A DNA stretch of 64,000 bases from an uncultured Pseudomonadales bacterium. Its GTDB lineage: Bacteria; Pseudomonadota; Gammaproteobacteria; Pseudomonadales; Balneatricaceae. The stretch covers positions 184,501 through 248,500 of the forward strand of contig CALJVT010000002.1 of assembly GCA_937773555.1 (NCBI GenBank), in the 5' to 3' direction. Of the stretch, positions 37,032 through 46,970 are shown piece by piece. Both the position numbers and the translations under genes were made by a program. Numbering within the stretch: the stretch's first letter is position 1; each line of letters opens with the position of its first letter. Below the pieces are notes generated by a model that was not told the DNA's origin, ran no database searches, and saw nothing but the letters and a program-made list of their open reading frames with translations.

Positions 37032-38384
37032 CTAGTTCTCGCCCTTGCCCAAATAGCATTCTAGAGAGTCATCCAGTGCATCCACCCATGGGGTGTGATG
37101 AGGCGGCGCAATTTTACCACTCAGTGCGGACTTATAACCGTGGTTACGGAAGGTCATGATGCCTAGTTTCTTGTGCTTTTTCCATTGATAGAAGGCTTGG
37201 TTACAGTCTTCTAAGTCGATGGCTGGGTAGTCTGTCATGGCCATTAACTCCATGGTGTAGCGACCTTGAAAAGCAATGGCTGCATAGTCGTCGGCACAGG
37301 CGTCTTCTTCGGCCCGCCAATTATTAATGTCTTGCTGCATTTCTGGCTGTGTTGGTAAACCCACGCGCCCCATAACAACATCCCTTGCATACCAAGCTTG
37401 AGCGTCAAACATGTTAAAGGTGTACCACTGATCCTGCATGCCAAGATAAAGCAGCTTAGGGTTATGTTGCCATACCACGCCATTGTAAAGATCTACTGGA
37501 TACAGGCGATTATTAGTTTTGAGTTTGAGAGACTCTTCCATAAATGGGAAGTGGTGAATGTAACCCGTGCATAGGATTATGGCATCAACTTGCTTTTGTG
37601 TGCCATCAATAAAGTAGGCTGTACTTTCATCCACTCGCTCCAAGGCCGGGACTTCCTGCCAGTTGTCTGGCCAGTCGTAACCCATGGGGGCTGTACGATG
37701 GGCCACGGTAATGGTTTTGGCGCCATACTTCCAGCACTGGGAGCCAATGTCTTCTGCTGAATAAGAGGTACCTAGAATCAACACGTCTTTATCTTTAAAC
37801 TCTAATGCGTCACGGAAGTCGTGAGCGTGCATAATGCGGCCGCTAAAGTGATTGAAACCAGGGTATTCAGGCACATGGGGTGTGGAAAAGTGGCCGCTAG
37901 AGACAATAACGTAGTCAAATTCTTCTTGATACTGCTTATTTTTAGGCAAATCTTCTGCAGTAACAGTGAAGGTGTCTGAGCTATCGTTATAAGAAACATT
38001 ACGAATAACGTTAGAAAAACGGATGTACTTGCGTACGTCAGCCTTTGCAACACGACCTTCGATGTAGTCAAACAACACCGCACGTGGAGGGAATGAGGCA
38101 ATCTCTCGGCCAAAGTGTTCGTCAAAAGAGTAGTCAGCAAACTCTAACCCTTCCTTAGGGCCGTTAGACCAAAGGTAGCGGTACATGCTGCCATGAACAG
38201 GTTCGCCATACTGGTCTACCCCTGTGCGCCAGGTGTAATTCCACAATCCACCCCAATTATCCTGTTTTTCAAAGCACACGATTTCTGGAATTTCTGCACC
38301 CTTAGCTTGGGCAGACTGGAAAGCTCGTAATTGGGCTAAGCCGCTCGGCCCCGCGCCAATAATAGCAACACGTTTTTTACTCAT
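37032..38384 (-). CDS. tmm: Trimethylamine monooxygenase Tmm (flavin-containing monooxygenase)
   Basis: Tmm oxidises trimethylamine to trimethylamine N-oxide with FAD, NADPH and oxygen, the entry step of marine methylamine use. The 450-residue protein closely follows the Methylophaga enzyme as I recall it: FAD motif GAGPSG (residues 10-15), [15 protein letters not shown]-type motif [11 protein letters not shown] (180-190), NADPH motif GTSYSAED (205-212) with the conserved tyrosine, [11 protein letters not shown] (271-281), and [20 protein letters not shown]. This stretch-by-stretch agreement separates it from other flavin monooxygenases. A FixL/FixJ-like pair lies upstream on the same strand. 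Downstream enzymes of methylamine breakdown (tdm, gma/mgs) are not in the window. Confidence 0.93.
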   Translation of the reverse strand: MSKKRVAIIGAGPSGLAQLRAFQSAQAKGAEIPEIVCFEKQDNWGGLWNYTWRTGVDQYGEPVHGSMYRYLWSNGPKEGLEFADYSFDEHFGREIASFPPRAVLFDYIEGRVAKADVRKYIRFSNVIRNVSYNDSSDTFTVTAEDLPKNKQYQEEFDYVIVSSGHFSTPHVPEYPGFNHFSGRIMHAHDFRDALEFKDKDVLILGTSYSAEDIGSQCWKYGAKTITVAHRTAPMGYDWPDNWQEVPALERVDESTAYFIDGTQKQVDAIILCTGYIHHFPFMEESLKLKTNNRLYPVDLYNGVVWQHNPKLLYLGMQDQWYTFNMFDAQAWYARDVVMGRVGLPTQPEMQQDINNWRAEEDACADDYAAIAFQGRYTMELMAMTDYPAIDLEDCNQAFYQWKKHKKLGIMTFRNHGYKSALSGKIAPPHHTPWVDALDDSLECYLGKGEN

Positions 38385-38569
38385 GACACACCTCGTTAAT
38401 TAATCTATGGCAAGTTCTCACTCATGTAATACCAGCCTAGACGAAATAATCGCCGTTGCATATTGTGGGAAACCCGTAGTTTAGATGCTGTTTAAAATTA
38501 CTCATGTTCTTCAGCATAGTGAGAACTGGAACAGCGCCAAAGTAAGGGTTTGATGACAGTTAACGGCGA

Positions 38570-39172
38570 CTACTCAGTAATTTTGAGATAGCTTTTCACA
38601 AGCTCTGGCAGGGTTTTTGCCTCTAGTTTCAACATCACACTAGCGCGATGTACTTCAACTGTTCGTTCACTAATACTAAGATCAGACGCAATTACTTTAT
38701 TGGCAAGGCCGTCTACAACGAGTGCTGCAATCTGTTGTTCTCTTTTAGTGAGGCTATTGAGTTGGGTTTGGTGTTCAAGCGTTTGCTGACGCCGTTGGCT
38801 ATTGGCTTCATCAGTGGCAAAGGCTTCTTCCACCTTGAGTAATAACTGCTGTTCATTCACTGGCTTCCGCAAGTAATCCAGTGCGCCATTGCGCATGGCT
38901 TCAACCGCCATAGGCACAGTGCCATGGCCAGTAATGAATATCAGCGGTAGTTGACAGCCCATTTCGTTGAGATGTGCCTGTAGCTCTAAGCCATCCATAC
39001 CGGGCATGCGAATATCTGCAATAATGCAACCGCTTAAGTCTGCAGTGAATTGTTGTATAAACTGCATAGCGTCTTCAAAACAAAAACTGTTATAGCTATG
39101 GCAGGACAACCACAAGCTTATGGAATCTCGCACGGCAGGATCGTCATCAACAATGAAGACAGACTGGTTCAT
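38570..39172 (-). CDS. FixJ-like response regulator
   Basis: A 200-residue regulator with an N-terminal receiver domain (acidic pair in IVDDDPAVRD; phosphoacceptor Asp in IIADIRMPGMDG; FITGHGTVPMAVEAMRNGALDYLRKPV) and a C-terminal LuxR-type helix-turn-helix (LTKREQQIAALVVDGLANKVIASDLSISERTVEVHR). This is the FixJ/TodT architecture. The kinase gene upstream overlaps it by 4 bases, showing translational coupling. Its stop is 185 bases before the tmm start on the same strand, so tmm is an attractive target; this is inferred from position only. Confidence 0.88.
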   Translation of the reverse strand: MNQSVFIVDDDPAVRDSISLWLSCHSYNSFCFEDAMQFIQQFTADLSGCIIADIRMPGMDGLELQAHLNEMGCQLPLIFITGHGTVPMAVEAMRNGALDYLRKPVNEQQLLLKVEEAFATDEANSQRRQQTLEHQTQLNSLTKREQQIAALVVDGLANKVIASDLSISERTVEVHRASVMLKLEAKTLPELVKSYLKITE

Positions 39173-40317
39173 GCTTGTGCCTTTGGAGCAATGGTTAAAT
39201 TAAAGAAAAATTCTGCCCCATTTGGCACTAAATTACGGTAATTCAAACGACCACCATGGGCTTCAATAATGGCCTTACCAATGGTTAGGCCTAAGCCCAT
39301 ACCTGTAGTTTTACCCGTGTGTTTATTCGAAGCAAAGGCTAAAAACAACTTATCAGCCATGCTGTCTTCGATGCCAGTGCCTTGATCGGTTACTTTTATC
39401 CATAGCTGCTGCTGATCAATGACTGCCCGCAGCTCTATGGCGCTGCCAGAGGTACATTGATTGGTTTGCATAGCCTGCATGCCATTACGTAATAGGTTCA
39501 AAATAACCTGTTGAATTTGAATCCGGTCGCAAGAGACTAAAGGTAAATTTTGGGGAATTTTTAAGTCAATAGTAAAGTGCCTTACTTGAGCTTCAATTTC
39601 GGCTAAGTCTTTAATCTCCTTCAATAAATCTGTTGTGTTTACCTGATCTTGCTGGTGACTGGATTGGTAGCTCATGGCCTGCATGCGCTCAATCACTGCG
39701 CCAGCACGGTGGGATTGTTGAGCCACCTTATCCATGACATCCATTAGCTTATCTTGTTGGCCCTGCTGAGCTAACAGTTTTGCTGACTTACTGTACATGG
39801 CGATGGCTGTTAGTGGTTGGTTAAGTTCATGGGCAATAGCGGCAGTCATTTCACCAAGAGTATTGAGGCGCTCTACGTGCGCTAGTTGTTCGCGCTGTTC
39901 ATTCACCATGCGCTCTGCATGGCGCAGGCTGGTAATATCAGTGATAAAGCCTTCAATAATCGCCGTGCCATCATCGAGCCTGCCCACTACTCGCCCCCTT
40001 TCCCATACCCACTTATGGGGGCCAGAGCGCGGCACTATGCGGTATTCAATTTCAAACGGGCGATTAAAATCGGCTGCGGCACGCACTTGCCTGTCTACTT
40101 CAGCTACATCATGTCGGTGAGTAAAATCGCCCCACAAAATAGACTGAGACTCTAACTCTTGGCTGCTATAACCACATAAGGCTTCGCAACCTTCGCTGAC
40201 AAAACTCATGGGCCAATGGGGTAGATTAAGGCATCGATAGGCCATGCCAGGCAAGTTTTTAAATAACGTCTGTAAACCGTCATTAGCGTTGTCGTGGGTG
40301 TCTGTAAGTTGGGTCAT
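39169..40317 (-). CDS. Soluble PAS-domain sensor histidine kinase
   Basis: A 382-residue kinase without membrane helices. One PAS domain (about residues 20-130, with MSFVSEGCEALCGYSSQEL and FEIEYRIVPRSGPHKWVWERGRVV) is followed by a HisKA domain with the phosphorylated His in AIAHELNQPLTAI and an ATPase domain (NLLRNGMQAM, DQGTGIE, GMGLGLTIGKAIIEAHGG). The PAS type is PAS_3-like; I see no clear heme-binding histidine as in FixL, so oxygen sensing should not be assumed. It detects a cytoplasmic signal and passes phosphate to the overlapping FixJ-like regulator. Redox state or a small amine are possible signals, but this is speculation. Confidence 0.87.
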   Translation of the reverse strand: MTQLTDTHDNANDGLQTLFKNLPGMAYRCLNLPHWPMSFVSEGCEALCGYSSQELESQSILWGDFTHRHDVAEVDRQVRAAADFNRPFEIEYRIVPRSGPHKWVWERGRVVGRLDDGTAIIEGFITDITSLRHAERMVNEQREQLAHVERLNTLGEMTAAIAHELNQPLTAIAMYSKSAKLLAQQGQQDKLMDVMDKVAQQSHRAGAVIERMQAMSYQSSHQQDQVNTTDLLKEIKDLAEIEAQVRHFTIDLKIPQNLPLVSCDRIQIQQVILNLLRNGMQAMQTNQCTSGSAIELRAVIDQQQLWIKVTDQGTGIEDSMADKLFLAFASNKHTGKTTGMGLGLTIGKAIIEAHGGRLNYRNLVPNGAEFFFNLTIAPKAQA

Positions 40318-40374
40318 GGTGGCGAATTAGAGTTCGGCTGCTATGCTTTAGTATTAACCTAATAGATTAGGAGC

Positions 40375-41058
40375 ATGGATGCAATGGCGATTCCACATTG
40401 GCCTATGGCAGAAAGACCACGGGAGCGAATACTAAACCCTGGCCCTAAATATCTCACAGATGCAGAGCTGGTGGCTATTTTTTTACGCACAGGCAGTGCG
40501 GGGTTATCAGCAGTAGATGTGGCGCGCCAGTTACTATCTCGTTTTGGGGGGCTGCATGAGGTATTAGCTGCAAATGTAGGTGATTTCTGTTTGCAAAAAG
40601 GTGTGGGACCAGCAAAATATGCACAGTTACAAGCGGTCAGGGAATTAGGTTTAAGGCTTCAGAAAGCGCAGCTTAAAAAAAGTGTAGACTTAGGCACTAG
40701 CAATAAAGTGGGTACTTACTTACAGTGTGAGATTGGCCACTATAGTAGAGAAGTTTTTTGTGTTTTATTACTCGACAACCAAAACCGTTTAATCGAGTGC
40801 GTGGAATTGTTTCAAGGTACAATAAATAGCGCTAATGTTTATCCCCGTGAAGTGGTTAAGTTAGCTTTAGCTAAGAATGCAGCTGCGGTAATACTAGCCC
40901 ACAATCATCCCTCTGGTGTAGCGGAGCCTAGTGCCAGTGATAAGCTCATTACTCAGGCGCTGGTGGATGCGCTTGCACTGGTTGATATCGGCATCTTGGA
41001 CCATTTTGTAGTAGCCCGCGCTGAATGGGTGTCATTTGCGGACAGAGGGATGATGTGA
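40375..41058 (+). CDS. radC: RadC/JAB-domain DNA repair-associated protein
   Basis: A 227-residue RadC protein: an N-terminal helix-hairpin-helix region (LSAVDVARQLLSRFGGLHEVL and GVGPAKYAQLQAVRELG) and a JAB1/MPN-type metalloprotease-like domain with ILAHNHPSGVAEPSASDK, which has the His-x-His zinc motif. The real biochemical role of RadC is unsettled. ATG 40375 is only one base after AGGAG, while ATG 40384 (third codon downstream) has a 10-base gap and may be the true start. It lies just upstream of rpmB, a classic radC-rpmB-rpmG neighbourhood. Confidence 0.92.
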   Translation: MDAMAIPHWPMAERPRERILNPGPKYLTDAELVAIFLRTGSAGLSAVDVARQLLSRFGGLHEVLAANVGDFCLQKGVGPAKYAQLQAVRELGLRLQKAQLKKSVDLGTSNKVGTYLQCEIGHYSREVFCVLLLDNQNRLIECVELFQGTINSANVYPREVVKLALAKNAAAVILAHNHPSGVAEPSASDKLITQALVDALALVDIGILDHFVVARAEWVSFADRGMM

Positions 41059-41071
41059 AACCCCACGATCC

Positions 41072-41100
41072 TTGCCAATTCTTTGCTAATCTGCTAAAGT
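41072..41100 (+). promoter_or_regulatory. Likely sigma-70 promoter of rpmB-rpmG
   Basis: TTGCCA (41072-41077) and TAAAGT (41095-41100) are separated by 17 bases, directly after radC. It would give a leader of about 125 bases before rpmB. Confidence 0.5.
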
Positions 41101-41104
41101 CCGG

Positions 41105-41232
41105 CCTCCATATTTCCACCCCCAGAATTCAGGTGGTCATGTGGCTGGTACGGATAATGGCCCGCTGGAGGGCTGCTCCGCCTGAGAGCTAAGCACAATG
41201 TTTAGTTCAATACTAAATTTGAGGAAGTTAAA
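41105..41232 (+). promoter_or_regulatory. Structured leader of the rpmB-rpmG mRNA
   Basis: The long untranslated leader contains several possible small stems: CCACC pairing with GGTGG, GCCC with GGGC, and TTTAG with CTAAA just before the ribosome binding site. Ribosomal protein operons often autoregulate through such leaders. I cannot identify a known motif, so the role is inferred. Confidence 0.35.
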
Positions 41233-41469
41233 ATGTCCAGAGTATGTATGATTACCGGAAAGCGCCCTGTCGCTGGTAACAATGTGTCTCACGCAAAAAA
41301 CAAAACACGTCGTCGTTTTTTACCAAACTTGCATTGGCATCGTTTTTGGGTAGAAAGCGAAAACAAATTCGTTCGCCTTCGGATATCGTCTAAAGGTATG
41401 CGTATTGTTGACAAGAAAGGTATTGATTCCGTTCTAGTTGATGTCCGTGCCAACGGCACCAAGGTTTAA
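41233..41469 (+). CDS. rpmB: 50S ribosomal protein L28
   Basis: Ribosomal protein L28 of 78 residues, a component of the large subunit near the E site. The N-terminus [24 protein letters not shown]-type pattern and [20 protein letters not shown] are nearly identical to other gammaproteobacterial L28. It keeps no zinc-binding four-cysteine set. It precedes rpmG by 11 bases. Confidence 0.97.
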   Translation: MSRVCMITGKRPVAGNNVSHAKNKTRRRFLPNLHWHRFWVESENKFVRLRISSKGMRIVDKKGIDSVLVDVRANGTKV

Positions 41470-41480
41470 GGAGAAGACTA

Positions 41481-41636
41481 ATGCGCGATAAGATTAAGCT
41501 GGTTTCCAGCGCTGGTACTGGTCACTTCTACACCACTACTAAGAACAAGCGTACCATGCCTGACAAAATGGAAATGATGAAGTACGATCCACGAGTCCGT
41601 AAGCATGTGATGTACAAAGAAGCTAAAATCAAGTAA
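41481..41636 (+). CDS. rpmG: 50S ribosomal protein L33
   Basis: Ribosomal protein L33 of 51 residues, starting at ATG 41481 with an AAGGAGA site just before. The sequence includes [20 protein letters not shown] and [18 protein letters not shown], almost the E. coli protein. The zinc-ribbon cysteines found in some L33 paralogues are missing, so this is the zinc-independent type. It forms an operon with rpmB and is followed by a strong terminator. Confidence 0.97.
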   Translation: MRDKIKLVSSAGTGHFYTTTKNKRTMPDKMEMMKYDPRVRKHVMYKEAKIK

Positions 41637-41651
41637 TTGCTTTTGCTTTAT

Positions 41652-41687
41652 AAAACCGGCCTCTAGCAATAGATGCCGGTTTTTTTA
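41652..41687 (+). terminator. Terminator of rpmB-rpmG
   Basis: AAAACCGGC (41652-41660) pairs with GCCGGTTTT (41675-41683), followed by a T run. A run of A before the stem may let it also act on the converging rimJ gene, whose stop is at 41730. Confidence 0.88.
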
Positions 41688-41729
41688 TTTAGGCTATGCT
41701 TCAGTGACGCAGGTGTTATGGAACTAAGG

Positions 41730-42284
41730 CTAATAACTTGGGTTTATCAAGGCGGTGAGTATGTGGTCTTCCCACACACCTGCAATATTTAAGTAAGATT
41801 TGGCATAGCCTTCCTTTTCAAACCCAAGCTGCTCCAACAAAGCTGCACTGCGCTTGTTAGCAACAGTATACGTAGCCATAACCCGATGGATGTTAAACTG
41901 GTTAAACATATACTCTAAACACGGCGGCATGAACTCTTGCATCATCCCCTGGCCTTGGTGCTGGGCATCAATGGAATACCCTACAAAGCAGGCTTGCAAT
42001 GGGCCACGAACAATTTGAGAAAAATCAATACTAGCGATCATGTACCGGCTCTGCTGGCAAAAAACACCTAATTTAACTTGTTTATCAGCGTGAAACTCAC
42101 CCTCTGCTTCCAAGATTCGGTTAAGCATGGTTTGGTGCTGATAGAAATCGCTTCCACGCTTAGGTTCCCAGGGCGACAAATGAGTGCGGTTACGCAAATA
42201 GTAATTCGCCAGCTCGCCACTGTCTGCAGCATTAATGAGACGGATATGCCCGCTAGGGGTGATAATGTTTGGCTTAACAGGCAT
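41730..42284 (-). CDS. rimJ: RimJ-like N-terminal acetyltransferase
   Basis: A GNAT acetyltransferase of 184 residues. It resembles E. coli RimJ (which acetylates the N-terminal alanine of ribosomal protein S5): NRTHLSPWEPKR, IDFSQIVRGPLQACFVGYSID, the acetyl-CoA loop QHQGQGMMQE, IHRVMATYTVANKRSAALLEQLGFEKEGYAKSYL (spanning about 34 residues) and WEDHILTAL. Single gene, converging on rpmG and 52 bases downstream of radA on the same strand. The substrate is inferred from homology. Confidence 0.88.
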   Translation of the reverse strand: MPVKPNIITPSGHIRLINAADSGELANYYLRNRTHLSPWEPKRGSDFYQHQTMLNRILEAEGEFHADKQVKLGVFCQQSRYMIASIDFSQIVRGPLQACFVGYSIDAQHQGQGMMQEFMPPCLEYMFNQFNIHRVMATYTVANKRSAALLEQLGFEKEGYAKSYLNIAGVWEDHILTALINPSY

Positions 42285-42336
42285 GAGGCAGGCCCTTTTA
42301 TTATTATTGTGATGTTATGACACAGGAGGTCATAGG

Positions 42337-43740
42337 CTATAAGGCCTCTAGCGCTTCTTGCAGTGTTCTCACACCAATAATTTCCATAGCCCCCAAGCCA
42401 TCGCCATTTTTTGCACTTGGTGCATTGGCTTTAGGCACATTTGCAATAGGCACAATGGCTCGCTTAAAGCCGTGTTTAGCGGCTTCTCGAATACGTTCTT
42501 GGCCACTAGGTACGGGGCGAATTTCACCAGAAAGTCCAACTTCACCAAACACCACTAAGGTTTGATCTAGCGCTCTATCTCTTAGGCTAGAAACAATAGC
42601 TAACAACATAGCTAAGTCAGCCCCAGTTTCAGACACTCTTACGCCGCCTACAACGTTAACAAACACATCTTGATCACCCGTGTGTAAACCCCCATGACGA
42701 TGCAAAACGGCTAGCAACATGGTGAGGCGGTTCTGGTCTAAGCCAATGGCTACCCTGCGAGGGTTGTTCATACTGCTATCATCAACGAGTGCTTGTAGCT
42801 CAACTAACAGTGGCCTTGTGCCTTCCCATATTACCATCACCAAACTGCCTGCAGCACTGGTATCACTGCGAGAAAGAAAGATAGAGCTCGGGTTTTTAAC
42901 TTCTTTTAGACCGTTTTCCATCATCGCAAAAACACCCAGTTCATTCACTGCACCGAAGCGGTTCTTATGGCTCCTAAGAGTACGATAGCGGCTATCGTTA
43001 TCTCCTTCTAGTTGCAATGAGCAATCGATCATGTGTTCCAGCACTTTAGGGCCAGCTAAGCTGCCATCTTTAGTGACGTGACCCACCAATAACAATATTG
43101 CGTCAGACTGTTTTGCATAACGAGTAAGCGCCGCTGCACATTCTCTTACTTGGGACACGCTACCAGGAGCAGAGGTAATGTCAGCTAGTTGCATCACTTG
43201 TATGGAATCAACCACAATAAGCTTAGGCTGCAGTAGAGTGCAGGTGGATAAAATCGACTCGACGTCTGTTTCGGTGAGCATCTTTAAATTACTAGTGGGT
43301 AATTCTAGGCGCTGAGCCCTTAAGGCAACCTGCTGTAAGGACTCCTCTCCAGTAACGTATAAGGCTGGCATCTGTTGGGCTAAACTGCACATGAGCTGCA
43401 ATAATAAAGTACTTTTGCCAGCCCCAGGGTGCCCACCTATAAGGATAGCAGAGCCTGGAACTAAGCCACCACCAAGTACGCGGTCTAGTTCACCAATGCC
43501 AGTACTTAATCGAGGCATGCTAGCCACATCTACGTCACTTAGGTCCTGTAATTGGGAGGTGACCCCAGCGTAACCTTTAGCAGCATTTACCCGTGTGCTT
43601 GCACTGACGTGACCACCAGCAGGCGCTAAACGAATCTCTTGAAGGGTATTCCAAGCACTGCAGTCGGTGCACTGGCCCTGCCATTTGCTGTAGTCAGAGC
43701 CACATTCATTACACACATACGCTGTTTTGGCTTTGGCCAT
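42337..43740 (-). CDS. radA: DNA repair protein RadA
   Basis: RadA is a RecA-like ATPase that promotes branch migration in recombination. The 467-residue protein has an N-terminal zinc finger (CNECGSDYSKWQGQCTDC), Walker A GGHPGAGKST, the RadA-specific KNRFG motif (SHKNRFGAVNELG) and a C-terminal Lon-protease-like domain (residues about 300-460) ending in TLQEALEAL. Length is close to that of E. coli RadA (460). It is transcribed away from hemB's end, 21 bases between them on the same strand. Confidence 0.97.
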   Translation of the reverse strand: MAKAKTAYVCNECGSDYSKWQGQCTDCSAWNTLQEIRLAPAGGHVSASTRVNAAKGYAGVTSQLQDLSDVDVASMPRLSTGIGELDRVLGGGLVPGSAILIGGHPGAGKSTLLLQLMCSLAQQMPALYVTGEESLQQVALRAQRLELPTSNLKMLTETDVESILSTCTLLQPKLIVVDSIQVMQLADITSAPGSVSQVRECAAALTRYAKQSDAILLLVGHVTKDGSLAGPKVLEHMIDCSLQLEGDNDSRYRTLRSHKNRFGAVNELGVFAMMENGLKEVKNPSSIFLSRSDTSAAGSLVMVIWEGTRPLLVELQALVDDSSMNNPRRVAIGLDQNRLTMLLAVLHRHGGLHTGDQDVFVNVVGGVRVSETGADLAMLLAIVSSLRDRALDQTLVVFGEVGLSGEIRPVPSGQERIREAAKHGFKRAIVPIANVPKANAPSAKNGDGLGAMEIIGVRTLQEALEAL

Positions 43741-43761
43741 GTCGCTGTCTCGAGGTTATCA

Positions 43762-44826
<1,065 letters not shown>

Positions 44827-44867
44827 TTAATTGCGTATCTGGTCCGCAAAGGCTCAGTGTTCTGCTG

Positions 44868-46805
44868 CTAAGATACCATAGACTCAAGTTCATCATTTTT
44901 TTCAAGCCAAAGCTCTTCGTTATGTTCATGTTGCTGGCTGGCATGGGCTTGTTGTGTTAATAAATCTTTTAGTTTGGCCTTATTTTCCATTTCGTACAAG
45001 CTAGGTTGGGCAAGCTCTATTTCTAGTTGGTCTAATTTAGCTTGCCATGCATCAATGTCTTTTTCGTGTTTGGCGATCGCTTTTTTTAATGGGCTTAATT
45101 GTTTACGTTTTTCTGCTTGCAGGCGTTTTTGTTCCTTGCGCTCTGCAGGTGTTAACGGTTCAGATTCACAGTGGACAGCTTTGCTTGGGTTTAAGCGCAT
45201 AGTCTCTTGTCTTTGTTTCATCTTAGCCTGTGCTTGGGCTTGAGCCAAAGCTTGAACTTGTGCTTGGTAATCCTGCAGGTCACCCTCAAATTCTTTCACT
45301 TTACCATCAGCTACTAACCAATAGTTGTCTACTACTTGGCGCAGTAGGTGGCGGTCGTGAGAAATAACCACGATAGCGCCTTGATAGGCTTGCAGCGCCA
45401 TAGTCAACGCATGGCGTGCCTCTAAATCTAAGTGGTTTGTGGGCTCATCTAGCAACAGTAAGTTAGGTTTTTGAATGGCAATCATGGCTAAGGCTAAGCG
45501 TACTTTTTCACCACCTGAAAAGTGTTTTACTGGTTCAAATATACGCTCACCTTGCCAGCCAAAACCGCCTAAAAAATTACGCAGATCTTGTTCACTCGCC
45601 GTGGGTTTTAGTCGCTGTAGATGTAATAACCCATTGGCCTCCATGTCTAATGCTTCCAACTGGTGTTGGGCAAAGTAACCTATTTTAAGGTGTTCGCCAG
45701 GCACAACTTGGCCTGATAAAGGCGCGATATCTCCAACCAACGTTTTGATTAAGCTTGATTTGCCAGCCCCATTAGGGCCTAGCAACGCATAGCGCGAATC
45801 ATGTAATAGTGTAATGTTGGCACTAACAATGGGCTTATCATAACCAATGCTCACTTGGTCTAGGTCAATTAAGGTAGAACTGGTTTTGTCAAATTCTGGA
45901 AAACGAAAGGTAAAAGGTGAATCAGCATAGGCTGGTGCGATCTTCTCCATACGCTCTAGTGCTTTCATACGGCCTTGTGCTTGTTTGGCCTTGCTGGCTT
46001 TTGCTTTAAAGCGCTGGATAAAACTTTCAATGTGAGCAATTTCGGTCTGCTGCTTGGCATACATGACCTGCTGTTGGGCCATACGCTCTGCCTTTTGACG
46101 TTCAAACGCAGCGTAGTTGCCCCGGTAGGAGGTTAGTTGCTTTCGATCTAAGTGGACAATCACCTGCACTACTTGGTCTAAAAAATCGCGGTCGTGGGAG
46201 ACCAAGAACAAAGTGCCTGGGTATTTTTGTAACCACGATTCGAGCCACATAGTGGCATCAAGGTCTAAGTGGTTAGTGGGTTCGTCTAATAATAATAAAT
46301 CTGACGGGCACATAAGCGCCTGAGCCAGATTTAAGCGCACACGCCAACCTCCCGAAAAGCTGCCCACAGGCTGGCTCCAATCCTGTTCTGGAAAACCTAA
46401 ACCTTGCAACAATTGCTGCGCACGGTTAACAGCGCTATAACCACCCACGTGGTCATAATCCGCATAAACGTGGCTCAGGGCGGCTTCATCATGTTTAGTT
46501 TCGGCCACAGTAATGGCAGCCTCGGCGGCTCTTAAGGCCTGATCCCCATCCAGCACATGGTCTAAAGTAGATCTATTAACATCACCTATTTCTTGCGCCA
46601 TGTGGGCCATGCGCATTGCAGGTGGCCACGTGAGTTGGCCTGCATCAAGCTGAAGTTGACCGAGTAACAACTTAAATAAGGTGGTTTTACCAGCGCCATT
46701 GCGGCCAATTAAACCATACCTTTGGCCAGAATTTAGAGTCAAGTTGGCCCCCTCAATAAGAGGCTGACCACCGCGTTGTAGTGTGATTTTGTCAAATTTA
46801 ATCAT
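44868..46805 (-). CDS. yheS: ABC-F family ATPase YheS
   Basis: A soluble tandem ABC ATPase of 645 residues. It carries Walker A GRNGAGKTTL and GPNGAGKSSL, signature motifs SFSGGWRVRLNLAQAL and HFSGGEKVRLALAMI, and LLLDEPTNHLDLD twice. The linker between the domains (ERMAQQQVMYAKQQ and KAKASKAKQAQGRM) and the coiled-coil C-terminal tail match E. coli YheS, an ABC-F ribosome-associated factor. ATG 46805 gives the conserved MIKFDKITLQRGG start; an in-frame start six codons upstream is unlikely. It has no transmembrane domain and is not a transporter. Divergent from the FKBP gene. Confidence 0.92.
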   Translation of the reverse strand: MIKFDKITLQRGGQPLIEGANLTLNSGQRYGLIGRNGAGKTTLFKLLLGQLQLDAGQLTWPPAMRMAHMAQEIGDVNRSTLDHVLDGDQALRAAEAAITVAETKHDEAALSHVYADYDHVGGYSAVNRAQQLLQGLGFPEQDWSQPVGSFSGGWRVRLNLAQALMCPSDLLLLDEPTNHLDLDATMWLESWLQKYPGTLFLVSHDRDFLDQVVQVIVHLDRKQLTSYRGNYAAFERQKAERMAQQQVMYAKQQTEIAHIESFIQRFKAKASKAKQAQGRMKALERMEKIAPAYADSPFTFRFPEFDKTSSTLIDLDQVSIGYDKPIVSANITLLHDSRYALLGPNGAGKSSLIKTLVGDIAPLSGQVVPGEHLKIGYFAQHQLEALDMEANGLLHLQRLKPTASEQDLRNFLGGFGWQGERIFEPVKHFSGGEKVRLALAMIAIQKPNLLLLDEPTNHLDLEARHALTMALQAYQGAIVVISHDRHLLRQVVDNYWLVADGKVKEFEGDLQDYQAQVQALAQAQAQAKMKQRQETMRLNPSKAVHCESEPLTPAERKEQKRLQAEKRKQLSPLKKAIAKHEKDIDAWQAKLDQLEIELAQPSLYEMENKAKLKDLLTQQAHASQQHEHNEELWLEKNDELESMVS

Positions 46806-46970
46806 GGCCGCGGATGATACCACAGGCTTAGCTCGCTATAAGCCTAAACCCAAACAAACAAATGTAATCAAATGTAAACAAGTAAAAATATTTTTGCTTC
46901 GGGTTTGACTCTTATATATCCTATGCAACGCGCTGAATGATAACGTTTAGCACTATTACTAAGGAATACT

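Noticed and set aside
38385-38569. Sigma-54 promoter before tmm
   Set aside because: A TGGCAAG-like stretch is present, but no GC element at the right distance on the tmm strand.
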